Below, piece by piece: positions 1-10,522 of a stretch of DNA of 64,000 bases. Source of the DNA: Mercurialis annua (lineage: Eukaryota; Streptophyta; Magnoliopsida; Malpighiales; Euphorbiaceae). Position 1 is the first letter of the stretch. The number at the start of each line of letters is the position of its first letter. The notes beneath the pieces were generated by a model, which made no database searches, was not told the origin of the DNA, and was given only the letters and a program-made list of their open reading frames with translations. The stretch covers positions 8,992,501 through 9,056,500 of the forward strand of contig NC_065571.1 of assembly GCF_937616625.2 (NCBI RefSeq). Reading direction: 5' to 3'. Both the position numbers and the translations under genes were made by a program.

Positions 1-2428
1 AAAGATGGGTAGTCTTCAAAGGGGTCGAGGATGATCCAACCTCCATTCCAGGTAAGCTGTTCAAGATAATCCGTGTTTTTCGTGTTTAATATATTTCAGT
101 TTCTTCGCATAGCGCATTTTGAACTTGTAATCACTGGTGTCTTGATGGAGCAAATTGCGATTTTTCTGATATACTCTACATTTACCTTAGTCCAAGCATA
201 TCACATTATGAATTGTCGTTGAACTTAGAAAAAAATTAGGCCGACTTGACTATAATGTTTTGTTGTATGCACGTGAGATCTGTTTTATATACTAATGGTG
301 CTCATAATTTGACTGCTGTAGTTGAATGGATTTGCTGGTTGAATGGGCAGCGTAAAAAGGCTCCTACTCCTGAGGTATTTTAGAAACACCATCCCTGTCT
401 CTTTTCATGGACCGTTTATTTGGACTTATACGCACAAAACCAGTTAATATAAGAAGAACCCCCCTTCATAGCTGATGCAATTGTATTTGTCTGTGTCTAT
501 GCTTTTTGTTTTAGCATTTCCATGTTATGAATGAAAGTTTGAGTTTTGAATGTGAATAAATTCGATGTGTGCATCCTCATGTATTTGTTTTTATTCTGAT
601 GGTTCACATTATTTTTTATTCTACTTTCAGGAAATGATTGAACTTGAAGCAAGACGTGAGCTTGTAAGACAAAACATAGCTCGTATGTATTTATTTTCAC
701 TGGACTCTTGTTTTTGTTTCAATACCTCCAATGTTTCTTCTTGATGACACATCATATATGGACATTTCTGTGATATGATGTATAATGTTTAAATCATTTT
801 AGAGAGCTTTTTTGCATTAGTGAATGCAAAATATATTAAGTTTATATTTGCAAAAACATTGGCCAATAATGTGTACAGGAGTTTATCCCTATATCTAGGC
901 ACACTAAGCTTGGTAGTGTCTTAGTTAACCTCAATTCCAAGGTCTTCAGTTCTATATGTTCTTTTATAAAATCTTATTGAAAGGCATCGATATGAGTCAC
1001 TGCTCATTATATTCATTTATGTCACTTTGTTAAGTTCGCAAGAAAGAAGAAGAGGAAAGGAGAGCTAGAGAAGGTGGTTCTCGCAAAGTCAGTAGCACTG
1101 GTCAGCTGCTAACCAAAAGATATGCTTTTTAACTGCTTTATTATGGTTTGGTAAAATGTGATACTTATTTCCCGTATGTATAGGTAAAGTTGGAGGTCCA
1201 GACTTGAAAAGTTTCATTCAACAGTTTCCCAGTGATTCAAAAGGTATTTGAATAATTTGCTGCAATACATGTATTGAAATGAATTTTGAAACCTATAAAA
1301 AATTTCATTGCATCAAAGAGACTTGCAAAAGTTTAAATTCTATATCAGTATACCGCACCAACATGTGCTTTACATTAACTTTTATATTCTGCAAGCATAA
1401 ATGTGAATTGCAGTATTAGTGAGTTTGAATGATAAATATGGTCAAGCAATGGCACGGGCACTTGAACATGATAAAATTGCTTGAAAAATTATCTCATTGC
1501 TATGGTTCCGCAGTAGATTCGCTTAATAAGTATTCTGCTGAAAGATCAGCTTTATTTTTTTTTGTTCTCATAGGTCTCAAGTTCAAGGAAGAATCAAAAG
1601 CAACAGACAGAGCAAGGTCAGTCATCTCAGCTCAATTTTGTCTAGTTTTTTGTGTTTGATAGATTTGAAGTGTGTTTACTTGCTTTGACATAATTAAGAG
1701 ATCATGTATCTACTAGTTAAGCATAAATCCCTCTCTGTTTTCGAACTAGCTTGAAGCCTGTGGTGGTTTTATTTTTGTTAGGCAGCTGATGTAGTCAATA
1801 CTGTCGCTTAATTTTCTTGTTCCTTCGTTTCAAGATAAATATAGCGAATGAAAGGATGAATGACTAAAAATCTCTCTAATGTTTGAGTGTGTAACTTAAA
1901 AAAATAAAACACGATGACTCATTTGATATAGTATTATATTCGATGTTGTCCGGGACTATGTACTGTTTCTATCTATACATTTGTGGTTATGCCCGTGTGC
2001 TCGTGTCAGTTGTTTCTTATTCTCAGATAGAATTGGTAGTTCCTTCTTGTTGAATTGAGGATAAGGTTATTCAAGATGAATTGGTATTTTGCAGGAAAAG
2101 AGATAGAGAGCCTGAAAATGCAGAAGAAGATCCTCTGCCATCGTAAGAATTTGCATGCATAAAAACTAACACGATATACTATTGATCTCAGGCTGCAACG
2201 TATCATTTGCAAACATTATTTTGCAATACTGAAGTATTGGAGTGCAAATATTGTTAGCTTCCTGAGAAATGCATAATTAGTTATTGTCCAATGCTATAAT
2301 GAACTGTTTTAAAGAAAACAAGAAGTGCTATTATTCCCCATAACAACATGACTTCTTTTTTCAGGTCTTCAGAACCTTCAGGATCTGGTTCAACTTACAG
2401 GCCAGGGACATGGCAGCCACCGACTTAA
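1..2428 (+). CDS. NDUFAF2/mimitin-like complex I assembly factor, 3' part
   Basis: The window opens inside this gene. Visible coding exons are 1-51, 322-374, 631-682, 1035-1100, 1184-1243, 1574-1616, 2095-2142 and 2365-2428, all with GT/AG junctions and one continuous frame ending in TAA. The first residues read RWVVFKG, followed after the first intron by VEWICWLNGQRKKAPTPEE. That WICWLNG..RK.APTPEE block is characteristic of the NDUFA12/NDUFAF2 (B17.2-like, mimitin) family, which helps assemble mitochondrial complex I. After it come a charged KKEEERRAREGG stretch, a GGPDLKSFIQQFP motif, a Glu/Lys-rich linker and a Ser/Gly-rich tail ending in WQPPT. About 140 residues are visible; the start codon and N-terminus lie upstream of the window. 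No frameshift or internal stop was seen. The family assignment rests on the motif; placing it in the assembly-factor branch rather than the structural subunit is inferred from the long hydrophilic tail. Confidence 0.85.
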
Positions 2429-3136
2429 CATTTTTCCGGACACTACTAGCCTCTCATACAATAGTCATAGGAATTTGCAACAGGATCCTGGTTTGCCATC
2501 AAATTTTCTATCACATCCATTCTTTATCCTATCCTCTTTTTTTGCGATATCGAGAATTTTAGGAGGCGGCCCTTATTTAACACAAATGACTCGACTATTT
2601 ATAATCGAGGTTAACACCAAGTTTTCTGCTAGTTTTAACCGCAATAAGTAAATGTCGTAATTTTGGTTACTCAATCTACGCCATTAACAATAGTCATTAC
2701 AGATTTTCTACGAACATTCACTCTTGTATGGCAATGCTAGATATGGATAAAAGATCACTGCATCATTGTTTCTGTCTTTCTGATCACCTCTGTTGATGAG
2801 ACTGCCAATGGGTTGCTTAGCACAATTCTCTTGTAAGGAAGGACATAATTGGATTGCATGGAAATGGAAACACAAAAATATGAAAAAACTAATAATGTTT
2901 TTAACGATTATATATAGTAAAAGTTTTGAACATTATCTAAATTACAAATTTGATTTTTACTTCCGAAAATTCCAAAAGAATAGCATGTTTCTAATGGTTT
3001 ATCGAGTATAAAAAGGATTACATAATATTTGATCAAATAAATTTGGCAAAAAGGAAATGAACTTTATGGCCGTTTCTCTAAATGGTGCAGTTGATAGGCC
3101 AAACCCATTCTAAAGTTTAGTGTACTATTACTTTTT
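2429..3136. other. Downstream region of the mimitin-like gene
   Basis: AT-rich 3' flank. A 72-codon open frame at 2793-3011 has no recognisable domain, and I see no gene or RNA here. Confidence 0.5.
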
Positions 3137-3455
3137 AGGGTTAATTACATATAAAATCATGAACTTTGCACCAAGTTTTAAAAATAACATAACCTTTGAA
3201 ACGTGTCAATTATAGACACCATCTTTCATTTTTTTTCAAAAATAATATCGGTAATTTTTAGTGGCATTTTTGCTGACGTGACATGACACGTGGCAGACCC
3301 ATCAGCTGTCCAAGTCAACAAAATTTCACCAAAAAATATGTCCATGATGAAATTGAAAAAAAATGAAAGGTGGTGTCTATAATTGACACGTTATAAAGGT
3401 AATGTTATTTTTAAAACTTGGTGCAAGGGTCATGATTTTATATGCAATTAACCCT
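3137..3455. mobile_element. MITE with long terminal inverted repeats
   Basis: The left end AGGGTTAATTACATATAAAA is mirrored at the right end (..TTTTATATGCAATTAACCCT). The arms stay paired for about 100 bp, including a block with 'gtgtctataattgacacgtt' in the right arm and its complement in the left. There is no coding capacity. I could not fix a target-site duplication, so the superfamily is open. Confidence 0.75.
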
Positions 3456-3464
3456 CCTTTTTAT

Positions 3465-4260
3465 TTTAGTTAGTCCCTGTCAAATTTTTTGCATTTAAGT
3501 AATCCTTGTACTATTAATTTTACATTTATGTGGTCCTTTCGTTAGAGAGTGTGCACAAACGTGTTTAACGACGCTAATTTTACGTACGAAACTCATTCTT
3601 AAGTCCTTGTATTATTACTTCTTATTTTGATTAGTCATAATCAATTTTTTTGCATTTAATTATTCATTGTATCACTATTTAATTGCGAATAATTTTATAA
3701 ACCCCGACTTCAAATTAAAATCCACATTGTGAATCACAAACTCTAACTTCGATTGTAAACCCAAACAACGATTTTAAAAACCCCTACTTCGATTTACAAA
3801 CCCCTACTTCGATTTACAAACCAATTCGATTACAAAATCTAGATGTGATAATATAATTGCACGCATATAATATGAAAATTAATAAGTGTGTTATAATATA
3901 TAAATCGTTTAATTTAGTAGGTCAATTATGGGTGATACACAATTAATTATTCGATCCATATTTTAATTTAATTATTTTAAATAAGATGAACATTATTTAT
4001 ACAAAACTGTGCGTTTAGTTTTTTTATTTAAACAAATTAAATATGGATTATATCAACATGTATATTTAAATATGGTTAATTCAAAGTAGGGGCTTTTAAA
4101 GTAATTTAAAATTTTATAAAACTATTTAAACTTATTTTTATAAAATTATTCGCAATTAAATAGTGGTACAAGGAAAATTTAAATGCAATTTTTTTGATAG
4201 GGATTAACTAAAATAAAAATAATAGTACAAGGACTTAATAATGAATTTTGTACGTGATAT
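3465..4260. repeat. Foldback element with ~110-bp inverted arms
   Basis: The segment near 3594-3700 (aagtccttgtattatta through aattgcgaataattttat) pairs with the reverse complement of 4130-4250. A partly similar copy of the outer arm lies directly at 3465-3545. The interior includes a short direct repeat of 'cccctacttcgatttacaaa' (about 3780-3820). Noncoding; probably a non-autonomous DNA transposon. Confidence 0.65.
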
Positions 4261-4319
4261 TACTCATGCATGTCAATAAATCATTACTTAATGTGTTATG
4301 TCGGCTGGTCTAAATGATA

Positions 4320-6130
4320 CAAATATAGTGCTAATGCCCAAGAAGTCACAATTAGAAGTTATGGGTGATCTTCGACCGATTTCACTCTGTAATATCCTCT
4401 ACAAGTTTAGCAAAAGAAGTTAAAGGGCTGGAATCGGCGTATGCTTTCAAAAGCTGGTAAGAAAATTTTGTTGAAAATTAAGGCACATGCGCTTCCTAAC
4501 TATGCTACAAGTGTGTATTTGCTTCCACTAAATACATGTGCCGAGCTAGAAATGATGCTTAAACATGGCTTGCATTAGTTCTCATGGGATAAATTTTCCA
4601 TGGTAAATGCGCATGAGGTTTGGTTTTTTATCGTATACCTGAGTTCGACATTGCTTTCTTAGGTAAGCAGGGATGAAGACTCCTTTGTCACTAAGACACA
4701 TTATCCGCAGATTTTTAAGGCAATATATTTTTAACAATGTTTGTTCATTGGTGCCCAACTTGGATCTTCTCCAAGTTATGTTTGGAAAGATATCGTGGCT
4801 ACTCAATCACTGATTAGAAATGAAAGTGTCCGCCGTGTTGGAGCTGGCATTGACAAAACAATTTTTCATGGTCCTTGGTTGCTTGATGTGAACCCTTTTA
4901 TCACCACTATTTCTGCATCAGGCATGAAGGAAATAAAAGTTAACGATCTTCAAAGTTAAAATGGCAAGAATTGGAATGTTTCATTTTTTTATTCTTATTT
5001 TAACACCCGTGATGGAGACTACATCCTTTCTATTCCCTTTAGTATGCAACATTTGAATGATATTTGGATGTGGAAACTTGATACTAGAGAGGTGTTTTTA
5101 GTAAAGTCAGCTTGTATTCATCTTGTAGAATTTGCCCAAGGCATTTCCACCCCTATCTGGAATCAAAACTGGCAAGTTCGAGTTCCTTTTAAAATGCGTC
5201 ATCTAATTTGGAGACCATGTGTATGTTTCATGTTGGTTAAACGTTATGTATGTTTCATGTTGGTTAAACGTTATGTTCCGATTGAAGATGTTTGTCTGCT
5301 TTGTGAAAAAGCGCCAGAGTCGATTGAACATCTTTTTTTACAATGTCCATTTGCACACGAATGCTGGTTATGTCGACGTATGTCTATGGCTGTTTTCACA
5401 TCAGGGAACTTCAGAGATTGGCTCCAGCTCGCGTTCCTTACCCTAGACCAAGACCAACGAATCCTTATATTTTTTTTACATGTTGGGGAATTTGGAAAAT
5501 CATAAATGGTCTTGTTTGTTTAGGTAACAAACCTTTCTTTTGATTCCATGTTGCAGTTATGTGAATCCATGAGATATGAATGGACTCAAGCTCAAGTTTA
5601 CTATACGAGGACAACTAATAATATAGGAGTGCACTCAATGCAGCCACATCCTAGTCAGAATCCACTTTTCATTGAGACTGTTAAGATTAATTATGATGCT
5701 ACTACGTTCGAACCATGTAACTGTACGGGCTTGGTATGGGTGGTTAGAAATCATGAGGGACATTTTTAGGTGCTAGCTCAGGCACTACTCCAGGACTCCT
5801 TGATCAAAAAATTTCTGAGGTTCTTACCACCCGTGAAGCTCTTAGTTGGGTGGAGACAAAGAATTGGTGTCGAGTGATCATCGAATCTGATATTGTATCA
5901 ATTATTAATAGTCTGAATTTTGTCTTTCTTGATAATTCTATTACTGGTATGATCATTTAGGACTGTCTGTCTTTTAAGCAAAACTTTGTTAGCTTGCAAT
6001 TATGTTTTATTAGGCGTGATGCAAATATAGTGGCTCAAACTTTAGTTAGGTCATCTATTTCTATGCTAGCCAGACATCAGTGGGCGTTTGTTCCTCCTCA
6101 TAGTATTTCACTTATGTTTTCTTCTGATAT
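4320..6130 (+). pseudogene. Degenerate L1-type LINE (RT, zf-RVT and RNase H remnants)
   Basis: Domain remnants lie in the order expected for ORF2 of a plant L1-type LINE. At 4330-4425 is a reverse-transcriptase block containing DLRPISLCNILYKF. After a deletion comes the motif SKAGKKILLKIKAHALPNYA with the linker that follows it (about 4440-4560). At 4741-4959 is GSSPSYVWKDIVA..VGAGIDKTIF. At 5044-5400 is the zf-RVT region with P.KMRHLIWR and a C..C(x)nH...C cluster. At 5680-6110 are RNase H pieces (NYDA, ESD). Frameshifts and stops separate the blocks, and most of the RT and all of the endonuclease are missing. No poly-A tail or TSD was found; the 3' end runs into a CTCTCTCTGTCCC stretch resembling a Stowaway terminus. 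Confidence 0.8.
5221..5274 (+). repeat. 27-bp in-frame tandem duplication inside the LINE remnant
   Basis: The 27 bases 5221-5247 are repeated identically at 5248-5274 and duplicate nine codons (VCFMLVKRY) of the zf-RVT region. Perfect identity between copies in an otherwise decayed element points to a recent slippage event. Confidence 0.9.
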
Positions 6131-6208
6131 ACTACTCTCTCTGTCCCATTTAAGAAAGGACATATCTCTTTTACACATAAATTAAGAAGACAATAATTGC
6201 TATTATTT

Positions 6209-7382
6209 TGTAATAACCCGGAAATTTTAGGGATAAAATATTAGGTTATATAAGTATATATGTTAGAGATTAGGTTTTGAAGCCAAATGCTTGCAAAGCG
6301 GCTTAAACCTAACATGTAGTCCTGAGGTGGCAGTGACGTATGGTTCCAGCCCAACAACCCTATACAGAGTTAAGATGGTTGTGATACTTTTATATACAGC
6401 TTATCCTGTATTAAACAAGATCTTAGCATATCCACTATATATGATAGTATCATAACGTAACAGGACTAGAGTTTTATTTGGATCGAGGACTGATAATATT
6501 TTTATATACCGATGTTTTAACTATACGCGATTTTGGTATTTAATTGTAAACTTATTTACTCACTCGGAAATATTTATATTTCTGACTCCGTCGTTGTTCA
6601 TCATCTCAGGTACCTAGCTATCGGATCTGTTCGAGCTTCCAACTTTCTTTGTCAGGGAAGCTTTTCATTGTTAATATGTAAATAACACTTTAAACTCTTA
6701 AATGCTGCAGTAGTGTATATAAGAGTGCTATGCCAGTGGCCACGTCAGGGTTTCTCTGTTGATATACTCTGATAGGAACCTGATTTGTCTATCTCTACTA
6801 GGTGGCTAGGTACTTGGCATATGGTAATTAATTGTGTCCCTCTGCGGTTAGGCAGTCTTTGTGTCTTTGATATGCAAAGACACTGTTTATATTTCTGCCG
6901 GTCTTACGTTTGTTTGCATGCTATGCAAATTTTTAATATGTTTGATATAATGCTTTGAAACGGAAAGTGTTCGATATATTTTATTAAATATATTATTCGG
7001 ATGCGTGGTTTGAGTCAGGGCTGCTTGTGAGTCAGGGCTGCCTGTGATGCAAGGCAATGTGAGCTAAGTCCCTGGACCACCGCACAAGTTTTCAGAATTT
7101 GGCGTGGGTTAGAATAACTAAGGTTATTCAACCAGCATTTCTGAAAAACGTGATTTCGCTTATGAATACTTTCAATAATTGTTTCTACATTAAACAGAAG
7201 AATATTTTAACGGTGTTTTCTGAAAACAAGTCGTATGCGAGGTACGATCTAGATTTATAATTGCGAAAAATTTATAGAGGTTTTACGCTTGCTACGGGTT
7301 TCGGAACAACCATTCCCATTCCCATTCCCATTCCCTAGTACCGGTCTCGGCTCGAGTTTCAGGGTGGAAATTTGGTCGTGAC
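6209..7382 (+). mobile_element. TG..CA LTR-like element (family copy 1)
   Basis: It starts TGTAATAACCCGG and ends GGTCGTGACA. The same start/end style occurs in the element at 32604-35211. Shared internal landmarks are an ACTCACTC-hairpin-GACTCC block near 6558-6590 followed by a CAGGTACC segment, and near the end 'cgggtttcggaac..accggtctcgg'. No coding region is present. Flanks 'tattt' and 'ttttg' do not form a clean TSD. If the limits shift by one base, ATTTT flanks both sides. It is read as a solo LTR or a large non-autonomous LTR derivative. Confidence 0.6.
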
Positions 7383-9225
7383 ATTTTGCTGTTGAAGGGT
7401 CACGATTGAAAGAAGATAAAACTCATTCATTAACAGTAACCAATGGGTTCATCTTCTTTGCCAGAAATTTACAAACTCAAACTATCTCGTAAAAACGTAG
7501 TAGAATCTCATATCAACACAGAATTGAAAAACAGAAACTAAATCCATGGAAACACAAGGATTGCAATTTTTTAAAAATCCTTGGATCTATTTTTTTTTTA
7601 AATCTATACACAACTTATGACATATTATTATCCATTTTTTGAAATTTCGATTGGCATAGAACTAGTAATTCATGATAAAATCGAATTACCATCCAAAAAT
7701 AAAGAAAAGGGTCACGATTCATCGGGGACGTCCCCGTAAGTTGTATATTTATTCTTATAATTGATATGTCGTCTCAAGTTTTAGTCAGTGATATTTTTAT
7801 ATTGTTAAAATTTTAGACGTGCATTTCGCTTCCCCACAAATGATCAACAACTCACCCATTGTTATTGTAAAGTTACTTTTTAAGTTTCCTCCAATATTTT
7901 TATCATAGACTCTTTTTTGTTATAATAGACATTAACATATTTAAAATTAAAAGCTAAGTCGCAAATTAAGTATTTTCATCTAACAAAATATGCATGCCAT
8001 ATATACATGCCAGGTAGATGATGTGTGTATATATATCATGCATAACAACATGTTAGACTATAATTATTTGGAGTCATGTATAATACGTAATAAAGCTAAA
8101 TATAATGGACAATTGGACATGAAAGCAATCTACCTAACACATATTCCTTCTGTTTTAAATAATTATTCATTTTTAACAAAATATATATGTACTCCCTCAA
8201 AAAAAAAAATATGTATATTAAAAATATTTTTAAATTATTATTTAATTGACAAAATAACTTCTATATCCTAAAAATCAATATATTAATAAATATGTTCTTT
8301 ATTAATCTATAAAATAAAAACTTGATTTTAACTTTTACATGTAAATTAGTTATATTGATTTAAAAACGATAAATAATAAATTTGATTAAACAACAATAAG
8401 TATATTATGCTGTTTTATATTTTGATATCTGTTAAAATTTTAATTTATTTTTTAATAATTGGGTTTAGGGTTTTTTGAGTGGGTCTTATTGAGGTAAAAT
8501 TCATTTTTTTTAATTTATCATTTTTGTTATTCGGTAGTTTTAAATTTATAAAAATTGATTTTTTTTGCATTCTATATAATTATTTCATGACAAACAATGA
8601 ATAAATATATTATGTTACAAAAACCAATTGGTGATTAATCTTGTGCAATTATTTTATGTTTTCATTTTTAATGATATTTTTGACTTAAACTAAAAATATA
8701 AGCTGAAATTATTTTATAATATCAAATCAACTCAAAATTTATAAATGAAATTAATTTAAGTTCTAAATTAGAGTATCAAATATTCCTAATTATTGATGTA
8801 AATAGTTACATTGTTAAAACTTATATTTCTCTACATAACTAATATAGTGAAATTGATAGAAATCCACTTTATTACGTTAAAATAATGATCATTTCTATGG
8901 TTGATAATATTATGCATGACTCCCAAAAGAATGGTAAAACAAATAATAAGACAAGTGATTTTTAATAAACCCAAATTAGAAAATTAAATGAAAAAAATTG
9001 TTTTAACCAACAAAAGTTAATTAGTAAGTAAATAATGAGTGAAAGCAAAAACTATTGGTTATAAGTAAACAGTCAATTAAGCAAAATATTACCACTCATT
9101 GATTAGATTTTGCAACTCTTAATTTGTTAACATAAACAAGCACTAATTAATTCACTTATTAAACCACAATAAACATAATTATATTCATTACGCAATTAGA
9201 ATATAGTGCAATAATAATAGTAATT
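7383..9225. other. AT-rich gene-free spacer
   Basis: Low-complexity A/T sequence. The 93-codon frame at 7990-8271 is AT-driven and shows no domain. A 4.5-fold 'cccatt' run at about 7312-7335 belongs to the preceding element. I see no gene, RNA or clear transposon. Confidence 0.5.
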
Positions 9226-9663
9226 ATGGATTGTTTAATCAGACAATATGGTTTAATGATGTTTGTGTTGCTTGTAATGACAAGAACATGTTATAATGTC
9301 AATGGAAATATATTTCCAGACAAAATTCATATTACACTAGTAAATTCATTAGAGGGGAAATTTAATGTTAATCTTCATTGTAAATCAGGAGATACTGATT
9401 TTGGGAATATATTGCTACATTATGGAGACTCTTTTGAATTTCAATTTCGACCTAATATTTTTGGGACTACATTGTATTATTGTGGGGTGACGTGGAAAGG
9501 CAAGACACATTGGATTGACATTTATAGACCAAATTATAAAAATGATTGCAATAATTGTGTATGGAAAATATATTCAAGTGGCCTTTGTCGCAATGGAAGT
9601 TATATATGGGGAAGGTATAAGGTGTATGATGAATGTATGTGGTGGAACCTGGATGCACATTAA
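9226..9663 (+). CDS. Plant S-protein homologue (self-incompatibility S1 family), secreted
   Basis: Intact single-exon ORF of 145 codons, the usual length and structure for S-protein homologues (SPH), small secreted proteins related to the Papaver stigmatic S determinant. Residues 6-27 contain a hydrophobic stretch (LMMFVLLVM) typical of a signal peptide. The mature part carries the family pattern: V/I-T-L-V-N-S-L near 35-42, HCKSGDTDFG at 51-60, a G.SF.F.F block at 67-74, a Cys in YYCGVTW (86) and WIDIY at 96-100. Further Cys residues are at 108, 111, 121 and 137, enough for several disulfides. An N-G-S sequon sits at 123-125. In-frame stop TAA, no disruption. Most family members have no known function. 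The receptor-ligand role is established only for the poppy S proteins, so a role in self-recognition here would be speculation. Confidence 0.88.
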   Translation: MDCLIRQYGLMMFVLLVMTRTCYNVNGNIFPDKIHITLVNSLEGKFNVNLHCKSGDTDFGNILLHYGDSFEFQFRPNIFGTTLYYCGVTWKGKTHWIDIYRPNYKNDCNNCVWKIYSSGLCRNGSYIWGRYKVYDECMWWNLDAH

Positions 9664-9710
9664 TTATGTATATTTTGTGTAAATAGTAGAATATATGATG
9701 TATTTTCATG

Positions 9711-9910
9711 GGATTGAAATTCCCTCAAATTTAAAATGAACTTGAGGGGGTCATGTTCACGATTTACAACGTTCGTTACAAAATGAACAGTGTAGATCAA
9801 AAAAGCACAATTTTAATTAAATTAATTTACACCGTTCATTTTATAATGAATGATGTATATCGTAAACATGACCCCCTCAAGTTCATTTGAACTTGAGGGA
9901 ATCTCAATCC
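9711..9910. mobile_element. 200-bp near-palindromic MITE, probably MULE-type
   Basis: Left end GGATTGAAATTCCCTCAA, right end the complement of GGATTGAGATTCCCTCAA. The arms pair over almost the whole element, including 'aacttgagggggtcatgtt' in both. Flanking 9-bp direct repeats ATTTTCATG (9702-9710 and 9911-9919) are perfect, and a 9-bp TSD is the usual length for Mutator-like elements. It lies 47 bp past the SPH stop codon, so it probably falls in or next to that gene's 3' UTR. Confidence 0.88.
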
Positions 9911-9919
9911 ATTTTCATG

Positions 9920-10522
9920 CTGTTTTTATTTTTAGTAGTTGGTTGTAAATTTCATTAAAATAGGTTAAAATATGTTTAAGAAGTAGAAAGTATACAAAAT
10001 ATTATAAATAGTCTAATTAATCTTCCTCACCTCTTTGGAGATATCTATGGAGAAAAAACTTTCTAAAGAGAGTGTTCTTTTTCTCCAGTTTTGAGGGGTA
10101 AAGGATGGCCGAATATCATTGCTCTTAATTTGTTTTTTTTTATGTTTTTTTGTTTTCCAAATAAACTGCTATCTTATGGAAATTTGTGAGTAATTTTAAT
10201 GTGGTTGTATGATGTAAATTAAATTTTGCCATGTCAATCTATGGTTAAACTAGTATTTGTTTGAACTTCAAATTTAAAATTTTGGACGAATTAAGGTTCT
10301 AGTTCAATCACCGAAGCATATGTGTATCGGAACAAGTTAGAAATTAAAGTTATAAAGGTGTGATTGGTGCCATAAAAAATAAAAAATATTAAAAGGGTTG
10401 AGTTGGCGTCTTTATAAGGAGACAGATTTCAAAAAACCAATTCTTGTCCTTTTACGTAAATAACGGCAGAGAAATAAAAAGCTTATGATTTTAATCCAAA
10501 ACTAACTTTAGTTTTAACAAAA
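9920..10522. other. Spacer upstream of the aconitase gene
   Basis: No gene. A block at about 10310-10375 (cggaacaagt..gattggtgccat) resembles 47715-47760 inside a LINE-derived retroposon, so part of this spacer may be a retroposon remnant. The aconitase promoter and 5' UTR must lie near 10400-10522. Confidence 0.4.
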
